Assembly (NCBI GenBank): GCA_036867785.1
Contig: CP145425.1
Coordinates: 372,001 to 436,000, forward strand
Direction: 5' to 3'
Source: Plasmodiophora brassicae
Taxonomy: Eukaryota > Endomyxa: Phytomyxea > Phytomyxea > Plasmodiophorida
Length of the DNA stretch: 64,000 nucleotides
Shown one piece after another: positions 33,329 through 43,998 of this stretch. The position numbers and the translations under genes were made by a program. Position 1 is the stretch's first letter. Every line of letters begins with the position of its first letter. The notes beneath the pieces are model-generated. The model was not told the origin of the DNA and searched no databases. It saw nothing but the letters and a program-made list of their open reading frames with translations.

Positions 33329-34420
33329 ACGGTCTGTATCGCACGGGAACCCGTGGGCGAGCTTCGACCCCTCGAAGGCGAGCGGCGGCTCCGCCATCAG
33401 CGCCACGAGGTCCAGCGCCCGGATGTAGTAGTTGAACAGGTGGTCGACGGGCATGAAGTCGTCCCGGCTGGCGCCGTGTGCCAGGATCTTCACCGCCGCC
33501 CGCCTCGACAGCATCACCGCGCTGAAGCACCGCGTCGGGTCTTTGGGCGACGTCCGCCACAGGTTCTGGGTCCGGTTCGACCCCGGCGTCCCTTTGATGT
33601 GGTGCGCCGTCGACAGGAACACGACGTCCCATTCGTCGTGCCGGGCGAGTTGCCGCACGATGTCGGCGAGCTTGCGCTTGAAGTCGGGAACGGTGATCAG
33701 GTCGTCCTCGACGACGAGGATGCCGTTGTCGGGGTACGTACCGTCGGCGAGCCTCTGCAGGATCGTCCATTGGTTCATCGTCGCCAGGAAATGGCCGCGC
33801 TCGCCCCTGATGGCGCGGTTCGTGAAGTCGTCCAGGGACGACGCGCTGGCCGCGTTGCGGAACAGTTTGACAGCGACGTAGTCCTTCTGCTGGTACGCCA
33901 GGTCGACACTGGGGAACGAGACCTCGTCGACGCGGGTCGGGTCCGCCCCGATCCGGTTGAACAGCAGGTCCCGGCCGAGGTCCAGACGCTTCCCGTAGGA
34001 CAGAACGATGAACGGCAGGTCGTCGCTGGAGACCGCGCTCGCGTCGACGTAATACCGGTACGGGTCGCAGATCTCCTCGATGGACAGGCGGTTCCAGGCC
34101 TGGTTCCCGACGAGGACGCAGTCGTCGTCGCGCTCAACGGAGGAAACAGCCGACAGGATCGACCGAGACTTGCCAGGGGATAAGTGCACGCCCGGGCATA
34201 TGGCCTCGAAGCGTCCCGCCAGCATGTGCTCGTCGGGAGCCGCGCACAGTCTGGGAGGTGATGCACGTGCCGCAACGGACGGCGCTGGCGGATGTTGTGC
34301 AACGACGCTGCCGGCATCCTGGGCGGGTGCGCCGCCCAGCAGCCGGATGTTGAACCATAACGCAAACGCTGCTAGGGCAAACACCAGCACGAGCACGCGG
34401 ATTGCCGCGACGTTGTTCAT
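33320..34420 (-). CDS. GT25-like type II membrane glycosyltransferase
   Basis: An intronless gene starts at the ATG at 34420 with a short cytosolic end and one signal anchor (VLVLVFALAAFALWFNIRLL). The lumenal part has features of the GT25 (LPS/procollagen galactosyltransferase-like) group: LAYQQKDYVAVKLF, MNQWTILQRLADG, LVVEDDLITVPDF with the acidic metal-binding EDD, DVVFLSTAHH, CFSAVMLSRRAAVKIL and MPVDHLFNYY. It probably transfers a sugar in the ER or Golgi. Its stop codon (33320..33322) lies inside the last codons of the convergent myosin gene, so the two coding ends overlap by 9 bp. Confidence 0.75.
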   Translation of the reverse strand: MNNVAAIRVLVLVFALAAFALWFNIRLLGGAPAQDAGSVVAQHPPAPSVAARASPPRLCAAPDEHMLAGRFEAICPGVHLSPGKSRSILSAVSSVERDDDCVLVGNQAWNRLSIEEICDPYRYYVDASAVSSDDLPFIVLSYGKRLDLGRDLLFNRIGADPTRVDEVSFPSVDLAYQQKDYVAVKLFRNAASASSLDDFTNRAIRGERGHFLATMNQWTILQRLADGTYPDNGILVVEDDLITVPDFKRKLADIVRQLARHDEWDVVFLSTAHHIKGTPGSNRTQNLWRTSPKDPTRCFSAVMLSRRAAVKILAHGASRDDFMPVDHLFNYYIRALDLVALMAEPPLAFEGSKLAHGFPCDTDRLS

Positions 34421-34636
34421 GGCCTTCCCGTCGACAATCGCTGCCACCTTCCTGGAGGCTCCGCAAACAGTCGACGTACCAACGCGCTATTTTTGGTGTG
34501 GCTCACTCGCTCGCACTCTCCACCGCGCAGAGCACTGCGCGCGAGACAACCCCTTTCTGCTCATCCCGATTGTGGCAGCGCTCACGTCGTCGCCACGTCT
34601 GCAGGTAGAGCTTGACCTATGTAGCTGCTCTATTCA

Positions 34637-37600
34637 TTATTGCGTTTCCTGATGCATGAGGACATTGGTGTCGCAGAGGGCGTACTTCAGGACGTCGGTG
34701 CCGACGTCCTGCCAATGGGTCTCGACCATGTGGTGCAACGCGGGCGACGGGAACGGCTCCGTCAGCAGGCTCTGGAAGATCGCGCCCCAGATGTCGAACG
34801 CGTATGATCTGTTAGCGCGCGCGATCAGTGCGACCGTGCCTGGGTATCCGTCGGGTCGTACATAGACTTACTCAGGCAGCGCCCTCTCGATCTGTCGCAG
34901 AATCGGCTGAAAGTCGCCAGCACGAGCGGGCGTTAGGTCCAGGTCGGATCCGAACAGGATCTGATGAATCGTGGACGCAGCGCCGATCGAGTCGATCTGT
35001 GCGAACACACGGGCAGCGTCAGTAGAGGTATGGCACCATCTGCAAGGCCAAGCCGGCCTGCCTCGTTTCTCCACGTTGCACCCGCGACAGGATAGGTCGA
35101 GCTTTGAAATCGGGTGTCCGAGCTGTACACCGACAGGTCGATGGCACGACAGAAGTCGATCAGGGAAATGGTATGGCATTCGTCACCAAGGACCAAATGT
35201 CTAGGCTGTCGTGGAACGAATAGATCAGTACTGATACGTGCAGGCCGCGCGCCACTCCAGGTACCTGAATGGCACGATGAAGGATGTTGGCATTCGCAAG
35301 TCTGGAAACAGTCAACCCATTGTCAGGCAAAGAGCGGCGATCATGCCGCCGCTGTCACTGACATCTGAAGTATAGCGAGGATTTGTTGCGAGTACAGCAG
35401 TGCGATCGGTTCGGGGCAGACGGTGCCTCTGGATTTGTGGCGATCGAGAAGCGCCTGAACGGTGCCGAGATCGTCTCGCAGCTCGGAAACGACCAGAGCC
35501 AGGTCCTCGAACGCATAAGACCGAAGAGCGGGCGTCAAACTTGTCACTGGACGACAACGAGTTAGCAAACCCGTGGCGACAGGGCACAAGCAAAGGTCCA
35601 GACGTGAAGTGGGACTGAGCCGCTCAGCCAGCCTCGCGGCAATGTGCGACTCCCACACTGAAGTGGGCCGAACAATTTTCAGGACAAGGGATTTGTCAGT
35701 CGAAAGGTCCTAATCGGCTAGTAAGGCACTGGCGAGTCCCGCGTAGAAAACGTCGTCCGCACCTGGGCTTCGTAAATGTTGTTGCGAATCTTGCTCATCA
35801 CCAGAAGGTCTGCATCGTCGAGTTCTGCAACAGACGGCTGAGAAACTAGTTCCAGCGAAAGCGGGCAGGTAATGCATACCGATCGTGCAATCCTCGTCGA
35901 TGTCGCGTATCTCGTCTGGTGCCCCAACTGACGAGTGATCGATAACCCCCGGGATCTTCACCTGACAGTGGACCAGAGGTGAGCGCGATATCCACAAAGT
36001 AACAGGCCGACTTGCCGACTTACCTTGGAAGGATCGATGGCTCGACGTGATACTTCAGAAGGCGAATCCGGATCAATGACGGCGGCTCCACTGGAATCAG
36101 GGAGCGACCCAACGGGCAACGTCGTGGTTGGGTCGTGATAGATTTCGAACTGCTCGTCTCCCTCGTTCGTGTTGCCGACAGGGCATGCGGGGTCGTCACT
36201 GCCTGCTTCATCATCCGCACCGCAGCCTTCGACAAACATCGAGCGAACGTCATGGAGAGCGTTGCGGGTGTCGACCGTCATTGTGGCCGTCGGCGACGGG
36301 GGAGGCAATGCGTCACGACGCACGATTAGTGTCGACTTCTTCTCAGCCGGCTTCGCCAGAAACGTCTGTATCGATGGCACGTCAGCCGTGATGGCACCAG
36401 GGGTCATCATGAACTGAAGTCGACGAGGGTTCGCTGATGCCGGCGACTGTGATCAACCACAACGTCAACTGAGTGGATGCACAACGAATCGGTGCGTCTC
36501 TTACGTCAACCGCAGGAAGTTTGGGCGTCTTCAGGCCAGGTCCCTGAAGCGACAGCATTTGACTGTAATTTACAGTCATGGGAGGTTCGTCCGAATCCTG
36601 ATGTTGCACCGGCTTCTGGAGTTGCTGCTGTCGCTGCTGCTGCTGCTGCTGCTGTCGCAGGGCTTTTTCGCGAGTTGCCATATCGCGAGCTCGAACTTCC
36701 TCGAAACTGAGAGCGTCGGGAGCCCCAGTAACCGGATCACGAAGCATGTCAACGTTGTACCGCCTGTCGTACTCGGATGTCGTATCAACGACGGCCGGCG
36801 GCTGGATTTGCGCCTCGTGAACGCGTCGAAGAGGATCGGTTTGTATGCGTTCGAAGATGGTTGCACCGTGCGCACGCTGCTGCAGATTGTCATTCGAGGA
36901 TGGACGGCCGACCTTGGGCTGCTCGAGAGCCTCATCGACAAAGACCTGGATGCTGGGTTCCGCTGACGGTACTGCCGGTTTCGCTGGTGGCCCGCGCCGA
37001 AGCGGTGCATTCCAGGTCGCGGGAGCGAGCACGTTCTCCTTGTTGGTCTCGGATCGAGCGAGACCCATGGTGCCAGGACCAGGTGGACATAATCGATTGC
37101 GATCAACAGGGTTGTTGTTCTCGTCGACGAAGACATTGACTGCCGGGGCATCTGACCCGCACGTCGCCGTGCCCGCGTTCGAAGGCAGTGGCTGGGGTGC
37201 AATTCCTTTGCGGTGGGATCGGACGTCGGCCTTGCGTTCAAGCTGAGACAGCGCATCTCGTGATGTGGCAGTCGGGCCACTGTTGACCTCGTGGGCACGT
37301 CGCCGCGAACGAAGCAGCTCACGTTCTTGCGTCAACTTATCCACAGGATGGGCGCCGGCATTGAGCCCGGATTCAAGAATGTCCTCGGCGCCCTGGTAAT
37401 CACCCTTCGTCTCGCGGACGTGCGCCCAGGCCTGGTAGAAGAGGGCGTGGCCCTGACCGATCGACTTGGAACGCAGGAACTGGAACAGGTCCTCAACGCC
37501 TTCGTGACAGTTGTGCGCGACTGGCCAGCAAGGTGGTCAGACAGCGGAAGGTATTTGGAGACAGCGGGCGACACGACCGCACAGGTAATCCACAGGCGAA

Positions 37601-38031
37601 GGTACTTCTTCGACTCTCGGTAGGTGGGGTCGTCTTTGAACGCCATGCAGCATCTTTCCAGCAGGACCTATACAGATGGGCAAGTTAGCAGTGCCATCCG
37701 CATGAACGCAGACATACGGTTAGGTGGGAACGGTCTCCGCCCGACACGAATGCCTCTTCCGTCCACTTGATATACCGGCACCAGACTGAATTCGCACACG
37801 GCTCAGCACGCTGGCGATGTGCGACTGAATCGGCCAGGCGAACCGACCGGATAGCGGGTCGGGGCCATTGTACGCGCGGATCTCCTGCTCGAACTGCAGC
37901 GCGGTCGGGTGCGCGCTGGCGTGGCCGGCCGACGCTCCCGCCGACGCGTTGGTCAGGGCCGCCCGGCCTCGACCCTGCGGCAGCGGCTTGATGTTCTCCT
38001 TGGACGGCTCGATATCCTCGCAGTACTGCAT
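34637..38031 (-). CDS. BUB1: MadBub-type spindle checkpoint kinase (BUB1/Mad3)
   Basis: The spliced protein starts near 38031 with a KEN box (EPSKENIKPLPQGRG) and the Mad3/BUB1 helical repeat domain: FEQEIRAYNGPDPL, YIKWTEEAFVSGGD, VLLERCCMAFKDDPTYRESK and SIGQGHALFYQAWAHV. A long disordered middle has a second KEN box (SETNKENVLAP), ABBA-like segments (VNVFVDEN, IQVFVDEA, FEIYHDP) and a Gln-rich tract. The C-terminal kinase includes TISLIDFCRAIDLSVY, CQIDSIGAASTIHQILFG and YAFDIWGAIFQSLL, as in BUB1. Both KEN boxes plus a kinase make this an ancestral undivided MadBub. It monitors kinetochore attachment and restrains the APC/C. Several kinase exons between 35300 and 36000 are only roughly placed. 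Confidence 0.85.
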
Positions 38032-38235
38032 CTCCCGCTGCCCGCTGCCGCTGTGGCGTGGTGTCGCGGCCGGGTATAGGGGACCCCCTCCCGCCCGCAC
38101 CCCAAAAATGACCAGCCGCTGGGCGCGGGATAGATGACCGGATGACGCGTGGACCCGCTGCAAAAACATTCCTGAACCGATCATCGGCAGTGCCCATGAA
38201 GAATACTCTGTTGCTGCTGACCCAGCGGGCGCCAG

Positions 38236-38960
38236 TTAGCATTGCTCCTCGACGATCGCGGTCGGATCCACACATCTTGAACACATCCGCCAGTGAACGG
38301 TTGCGTAATTCAACCAAGACGTGATCGTTGAGGAGTGCAGTGATATCGGAAGCGGCACGCTCTTGGCAAGGATCACGAAGCCGCCGCTTGAACATCCCAA
38401 AGGAACCTCAATCGGATTATGAAACGGGCAACACGCGGGCAGAAATATCGGCATCTTGCGCAGAGATAAGTGATAACTCATGATGATGTCGATCGGATGA
38501 CAATGAATTCGAGCTCCGTCCATGATCCAGACAGACATACGACCAGGATACGTGCGTACGTAAGAATGGTGCAGAGCGAACTGGCGACAGTGCCTTGCGG
38601 TCGAACGTCCCTTCTGTAGAGAAAACGTCTTCCAAACCGAGAACACTTGCGAATGCAAGCACCTATTGCTTCAATGCAAGGTGTATTCAATCCAGACACC
38701 GTTTTATTGAGGGCCAGCCATCCGATGACGAGGCACGAACCCGTACGCCTTGCTCGAACGTATCGTATTTCGATTTCGCCGTCACATGCATCTGGATAAC
38801 TTGGTCGTGCATCGTCAAGCCGGGTGGGCGTACGCTCCTGCCATGTAATATACGAGACGACAAGCCCAGCAACTGCGGCCGCCCATCGAGACGTCCAGTT
38901 GCTCTGCCTAGCAAATACGAGGACCGAATCGCAACGCCCGGTTTTCGAAGGTACACAGAA
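38236..38960 (-). mobile_element. Tc1/mariner-superfamily transposase remnant
   Basis: The minus strand encodes VWIMDGARIHCHPIDIIM and PIFLPACCPFHNPIEVPLG, the second-D and N-P-I-E segments of DDE_3-type transposases. Upstream pieces around 38690-38960 are in other frames and contain stops, so the copy is broken. A stop lies in the 3' part as well. No terminal repeats were found. It sits between the BUB1 and PPR genes. Confidence 0.6.
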
Positions 38961-38962
38961 CG

Positions 38963-40483
38963 TCACTGTCCTAGCAAGGTCGCCGGCGACAGATCCGGCG
39001 CTGGAACCGAGCAGACGAATTGCTGTGCGTACTCGGGGCGGTTGCATTGCTGACACGCAGCAACGAACGCGCTGACGACACCGGCATCCGGTGGTGACCC
39101 ACAGGAAGTACAGTAGTGAGCAATCCGCTCGAGAGCATCGAACTGCGATGCTCGCCCGCAGGCACCGACAAGGCTGGCGAGCACCGTGGGCGGGACGCTC
39201 ATCGACCGTTTGACCATGTGGTCGAACACATGCATTGCGTCGGGGACGCAATTGGACCTCGCTAGCAGGCAGAGAGCGTTCACGGCGGCCTCCCGCGTCA
39301 ACGCCAGCCCGGTCCGCTTGAGCGACCGAAACACGGCAGCCGCTTCCGGAAGCATATCGTTCGCCTGGTACGCCGTCATCATGGCGTCAAACGTGGACGC
39401 ATCCGGGTCCCGAACGCCACGAAACACGCCTTCAGAAACGCTGGGCCGACGGCACCGACCGTACGCGACAATGAAGGCATTGGCGATCAGCTTGTTCTCC
39501 AGCCGTGACGTCTGGGCAGCGACCCGATGGAGCGCGTCCAGCGACTCGAGGGCCTGGCCGCCACCGCACGCTGCGACAAGAGCGACGAACGCGGGGGCCA
39601 CCAGGGGTACACGTCGTTGTTGCTGCTGCTGCTGCATCGCGTCGAACAACGACATCGCCTGCTCAACGCGTCCCGCATTGGCGAACGCCGAGATGCACAT
39701 CGCGAGCGCGGTCGCCGAAGGCGGCACCGACCTCGACGCCATGACGTCGAGGCAGCCGAGCGCCGAGTCGAACCGGTCCTGAGCGAGCAGCGCCCGCACG
39801 AGGTCCTCGTACAGCGAATCGACGCGGTACGCGTCGACACGACCGGACCGCACGAGGTCGACGAGGCGCTCGGCCGTGTCGGCGGCCAGCGCGGTTCGCG
39901 ATTCGGCACAGCTGGCCGCGAACGTGCAGACGAGCGTCTCGCACAGGCGGGCGTTGCTGTCGACGGCGTCGGCCACGAGCGGCAGGGCGGCGTCGGGGCG
40001 ATTCGACGCGCGGCAGATGCTGACAACCGCGCTGATGACTTCGTCGGTCTTCGGGCCACACTCGCGGTACAGGTCCAGCGCGTCCTGCAGCATGGGCGGC
40101 CTGGCGCGTTTGCAGGCGCCGAGGAACGCGCAGAACAGGGAGTCGTCCTGGCGAACGGGGACGCGTCGGCGCAGGGCGGCGCGTAGTACGTCGGGCGCCT
40201 TGCAGGGCATGTGCCGCTGGCAGAACAGCAGCATGATCTGGAAGAAGGGCAGGCGGGGCCTCAGGCGGGAATCGACGACATGGCGGAACACGTCCCAGCC
40301 CTGGCTCGGCGCGGGCGTCGCCTCCAGGAAGCGGACGGCGGCCGGCACCGACGGCCACCGCCTGTATTCCGTCAGCAGTCGGAACGCCTTCACGTGGCGG
40401 CTCGCCAGACTGTTGCTGGCCGCGCGTCCCCTTGACGGCCCGCGGCCAGGACGATGGATCCGGTGCGGCACACAGAACCGCAT
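38963..40483 (-). CDS. Pentatricopeptide-repeat (PPR) protein
   Basis: An intronless frame of 506 residues starts at the ATG at 40483. The first 35 residues are Arg-rich and lack acidic residues (HRIHRPGRGPSRGRAAS), as in a mitochondrial targeting sequence. About ten helix-pair repeats follow with PPR spacing, for example ALAMCISAFANAGRVEQAMS, STFDAMMTAYQANDMLPEAA and AVNALCLLARSNCVPDAMHV. A run of Gln (MQQQQQQRR) interrupts one repeat. PPR proteins bind organellar RNA in processing, stability or translation. Target RNA is unknown. Confidence 0.85.
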   Translation of the reverse strand: MRFCVPHRIHRPGRGPSRGRAASNSLASRHVKAFRLLTEYRRWPSVPAAVRFLEATPAPSQGWDVFRHVVDSRLRPRLPFFQIMLLFCQRHMPCKAPDVLRAALRRRVPVRQDDSLFCAFLGACKRARPPMLQDALDLYRECGPKTDEVISAVVSICRASNRPDAALPLVADAVDSNARLCETLVCTFAASCAESRTALAADTAERLVDLVRSGRVDAYRVDSLYEDLVRALLAQDRFDSALGCLDVMASRSVPPSATALAMCISAFANAGRVEQAMSLFDAMQQQQQQRRVPLVAPAFVALVAACGGGQALESLDALHRVAAQTSRLENKLIANAFIVAYGRCRRPSVSEGVFRGVRDPDASTFDAMMTAYQANDMLPEAAAVFRSLKRTGLALTREAAVNALCLLARSNCVPDAMHVFDHMVKRSMSVPPTVLASLVGACGRASQFDALERIAHYCTSCGSPPDAGVVSAFVAACQQCNRPEYAQQFVCSVPAPDLSPATLLGQ

Positions 40484-40864
40484 CGTCCGCTGACTGCGCG
40501 GTCCAGCCGCCTCCGACGCACGTCTTCAAGTTCAACCACGTGCAATGCGGCACGCACCTGCCGGCGACGTCCAGTAACACACGCGCACCGCGACGTAAAC
40601 CGGGAGCGTTGCTGCCCCACGCCCCCACCGGCGAATTTGAGGTTCGATATTACGGACCGCGCGTGCAGTCGCGCAAGCTGAAGGTGCGCAACTGGCGACA
40701 CTGCGAAGCGGCGAACCGCGGAACACGGCGGCCAGCAGCAGACCCGACTGCCGGGAGTTTCAGCAGAATCCCGGGTCGGATCTGAGGAGAACTGCGGGTC
40801 CCGCGGCGGGGTTGGCTTGGCATTTTCAGGACACGGCGTTCCGGCCGGCCGCGCCTCCGTCGCC

Positions 40865-41734
40865 ATGGTGAAGCTGTTCGAGCACACGCACACGTACAAG
40901 TAAGCCGGCAGACGGGGCACGCCGGGGTGGGCCGGCCAGGCAACGATTGACGTGTTGACGGGCGATGCGCGCAGGCACCCGTGGTCGACGGTGTCGAAGG
41001 CGTTCTGGCACAAGTACCCGAACCCGTCATACCCGCACGTCCAGGAGATCGACACGTTCCGCCGGTCGTTCGACGCCGAAACGGGCGATCTCGTATCCTG
41101 CCGGTTGATTACGGCCACGACGAATTTCCCATCGTTCCTGCACGCCGTAACGACCGGAACCACACTACGATCGCCTGTTGCTGACCCGACCTGCAGATTG
41201 GGGCACCCAAATCGGCGTTCGGCATCGAGCAATCAATAGCGAACGCTAGGGAACAGAAGCTCGTCTTGAAATCACGAAACTTAACCGGGTTCGGTGCGTC
41301 TGCTATCGTGTGTAGCGGCCAGTCTAAACCGCGGTGCGTTTAGGGCCGACTTTCTGGTCGTCGAGGAGGTGTGCACGTATGAGGCGCATCCCGACAACCC
41401 GGACTGGACGATCTATAAGCAGAAGGCGACGATCAAGGGCACCGCACCACTGTTCTCGTCGTCGTTCGAATCGCATGGGCTGTCCCGCCTGCAGCAGCAG
41501 GCGAAGGACGGCCTGCTGGTCATGGAGAAGCTCTGCGAGGATTTCGCACACGAAGCCATCAACGAGATTGAGATGCTCGTCAACGATGTCGAAACCGGGT
41601 TCTCCGGCGCGTTCCACTCCCTGTTCTCCACGAAGACGGAGCGGCAGGACAAGTCGACAAGTACGGACGAAACTCCCGGGGTGAGTCCGATATCGAGTCG
41701 TCTGTCGGCAACGCTGACCACCAGTGCACGATAG
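40865..41734 (+). CDS. PRELI/MSF1-domain mitochondrial lipid-transfer protein
   Basis: Four exons spliced in consistent phases start MVKLFEHTHTYK at 40865 and continue HPWSTVSKAFWHKYPNPSYP, the classic N-terminus of the PRELI/MSF1 family. Then come RSFDAETGDLVSCRLIT, LVLKSRNLTGFG, FLVVEEVCTYEAHPDNP and IYKQKATIKG. Length about 220 residues fits the family, which shuttles phosphatidic acid or phosphatidylserine across the mitochondrial intermembrane space. The C-terminal helix (ESHGLSRLQQQAKDGLLVM) is extended by a Ser/Thr-rich tail. It converges with the carrier gene, 64 bp between stops. Confidence 0.88.
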
Positions 41735-41798
41735 GAATGTGGATCGTGCTGCAACGATCCTGATAAATAGCCATCGTTCAGTGGGAGTGCCGCCTGTT

Positions 41799-43942
41799 CT
41801 ACTCCATGACGTGTTTGAGCGCCTCGGCAGTGCCAATGGCAATGGCGGTCCCGGGGACGGTCTTGACGATCGCGGCGCCTAGGCCTCGGTACAGGAACGT
41901 GACGCCCTCGCCGCGCGCGCTGATCAATGGGTTAACGGCTACCGACCACGCCGACGGCATCGGGCCCTTGTTGGCGACGTGCGCCTGCATCCGCCGACCG
42001 ACAACCCGGAACGGGAACGTCACCACCGTCGACAGCAACGCGGCCGCCACCGTCCCCGTCACCATGCCGTAATCCTGCCGCACCTCTGGGTACACGGCCG
42101 CGCTCGTCGCCACGAACGCGGTCGTGCCCTGCCCATGCGCGGTCAGACCTGGGCCCGGGCCAGCGCTGCCTCGTCGAATGCTACAATGGCGTGGGGTCCG
42201 ATGCCCCGGTACAGGCCCGGCAGGCCGTGCCGCCAGACCGCACGCCCCAGGACGTCCCGGATCGTGTCGTACGACGTCGACGACGACCTGGACACCGCCA
42301 GGCAGGTCTGCGCGACGTCTAACGGGTACAGGGCCAGGCCCGCGGCCAATGTCGCCGCCAGACCCGTCCACAGGTCCCGCGAGGTCACCGATGTCGGCGT
42401 GCACAGGAAGTGCACCGCCGTGTAGGGCACCAGACGGCCTGTGCACAGAGACGATCAGCGACGCGACGGGCATGGGCGCGCCGCAGCACAGCCGTACATA
42501 GGTTGGCGGGGTGCCCTCGCCACAGGGCGCGGAACCCCTCCGCTTCAAACAGCACCAACAACGGGAACGGGCGCCCGCTGACCTGCCGAATCGCCTGCAG
42601 GCGCTCCAGCGGCGCCACCACCGTCCTGGCGATACCGACGCCTACCACACCGTGCTAGATCATCAGTGCTGCCGGGACGACGGGCGGCGTCCCATGTGTT
42701 GTTGTTACCTAGCAGGCCCGACGCCAGGCTGGGTATCAGCTCCTTCGTGCCGGTCGCCGTACTCGGCGCGAACACGTCCAGGTCGACGGATTCAAACGAG
42801 GGACGGATACACGTCGTCCAGTGCGTTGTCAGCGCCGACGCGTCGCCGTTCACCGTTGCCCTGGTGGCGGCGTCCGGCCGCGGCCTGACGTGACCGTATC
42901 GCGTCGCCGACGAGAACCATACCCAGAAGCCGGGCAACGCGGAGTCGGACGCCCAGGCGCCCGTCACCGCCATCGGCAACAGCCATCGCGGCAGTGGGAC
43001 GACGTCGGGCTGGGCGGTGGCCATCGCCGGCGTCAGCGACGGCGCCCGGCTGGCCTTGATCGCGGTGGCGCGCTGTTCCAACCAGGCGACCAGCGGCGCG
43101 ATCGTGCTCTCGGGAGCGACGTTGACTTCGACGCTGGGTAGCGCCGACGACGGGCGCGTCTCCTCCCAGGCGATCAGGCTCACGACGAACGCGAGGTTCA
43201 CGAGCGGGTGCCCTCTGGCAATGTCATCCGCCCCGATCAGGACGTTAACGCCCAGCGAACGTGCCATGGCGATGACGGCGTCGCCGCCACGAACGATCGG
43301 CTGGCGGGCCCCGAGCTGTGTCAGGACGGCCATGTAGGCGCGCCCATCGGCCAAGTCGTCGTGCAGGTTGGCGACGAGCGGCGCGCCTGCCAGCGCCAGC
43401 TTCTCGTTGAACCAGCGCAGGGCGAGGTCGCCGGTGACGTCGTGGTCGTGTCCCAGCGTGCGATGGGCGCGCTCCAGGAGCTGCCGGTCGAGCAGCTGCC
43501 AGAGCAGGCCGATGACGAGCTGTAGGTGGTGGCGGGCGTCGACCAGGTCGTTCTCGCCGACGTTGATGACGATGTAGCCGAGGCGCCGGGCAGCGTCCAG
43601 GTACAGGCGCTGGTTGGCGGCCATCTCGAAGCGGTTCCTAGCCGGGCACTTGATGCGGACGGACGGGATCGCGTCCGGGTGCACACTGTTCATGAACGCG
43701 CAGTGCAGGACGCCGTCGGCGACCCGCTCCGGGAAGTCATTGTCGTCGTCGACGTTGATCGGCAGGTGGGAACGCGCTAGCGCATCGCCCTGGAGCTCGT
43801 GGTTCAGGTGCCGCGACAGGGCACGGGCCTCGCTCAGCAGCGCCTTGGACGACTGTTCCGCGCGACGCTTGTCGACGCTGTCCACGACTTTCGCCGACTT
43901 GTCGTCCCCATCCGCCACCTTGTCGTCGTGGCCCGCCTCCAT
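41799..43942 (-). CDS. Fimbrin-like CH pair joined to mitochondrial-carrier domain
   Basis: From the ATG at 43942 a continuous frame encodes two fimbrin/plastin-like CH domains: LPINVDDDNDFPERVADGVL, YIVINVGENDLVDARHHLQL and LVIGLLWQLL, then LALRWFNEKL, HDDLADGRAYMAVLTQLGA and ARGHPLVNLAFVVSLIAWEE. The frame stays open through about 170 linker residues and, after a 52-bp intron, enters an SLC25 carrier: LIPSLASGLL, RTVVAPLERLQAI, FRALWRGHPANL, LALYPLDVAQTCL, LPGLYRGIGPHAIVAF, TFPFRVVGRRMQ and FLYRGLGAAIVK. Two further introns join the three carrier repeats. An internal start in the linker (for example MATAQPDVV) would instead give two overlapping genes. Carrier substrate is unknown. Confidence 0.68.
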
Positions 43943-43998
43943 AGATACCGCCCGCCTTGTACCGTTTCGATCGTAAACCGATACTCCCGGGGCCCAGA
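43943..43998. promoter_or_regulatory. 56-bp divergent intergenic region
   Basis: Only 56 bp separate the opposite start codons of the CH-carrier gene and the helical protein at 43999, so any promoter must be shared or lie inside a coding region. No TATA box was seen. Confidence 0.45.

Noticed and set aside
32155-33435. Second long plus-strand frame (426 codons) in the myosin tail
   Set aside because: It is Arg/Pro-rich, an offset shadow of the armadillo frame, and runs past the true stop.
42545-42640. C-terminal Arg/Gly-rich extension of the CH protein past 42700
   Set aside because: This frame is the unspliced read-through of an intron; the spliced frame gives the carrier sequence.
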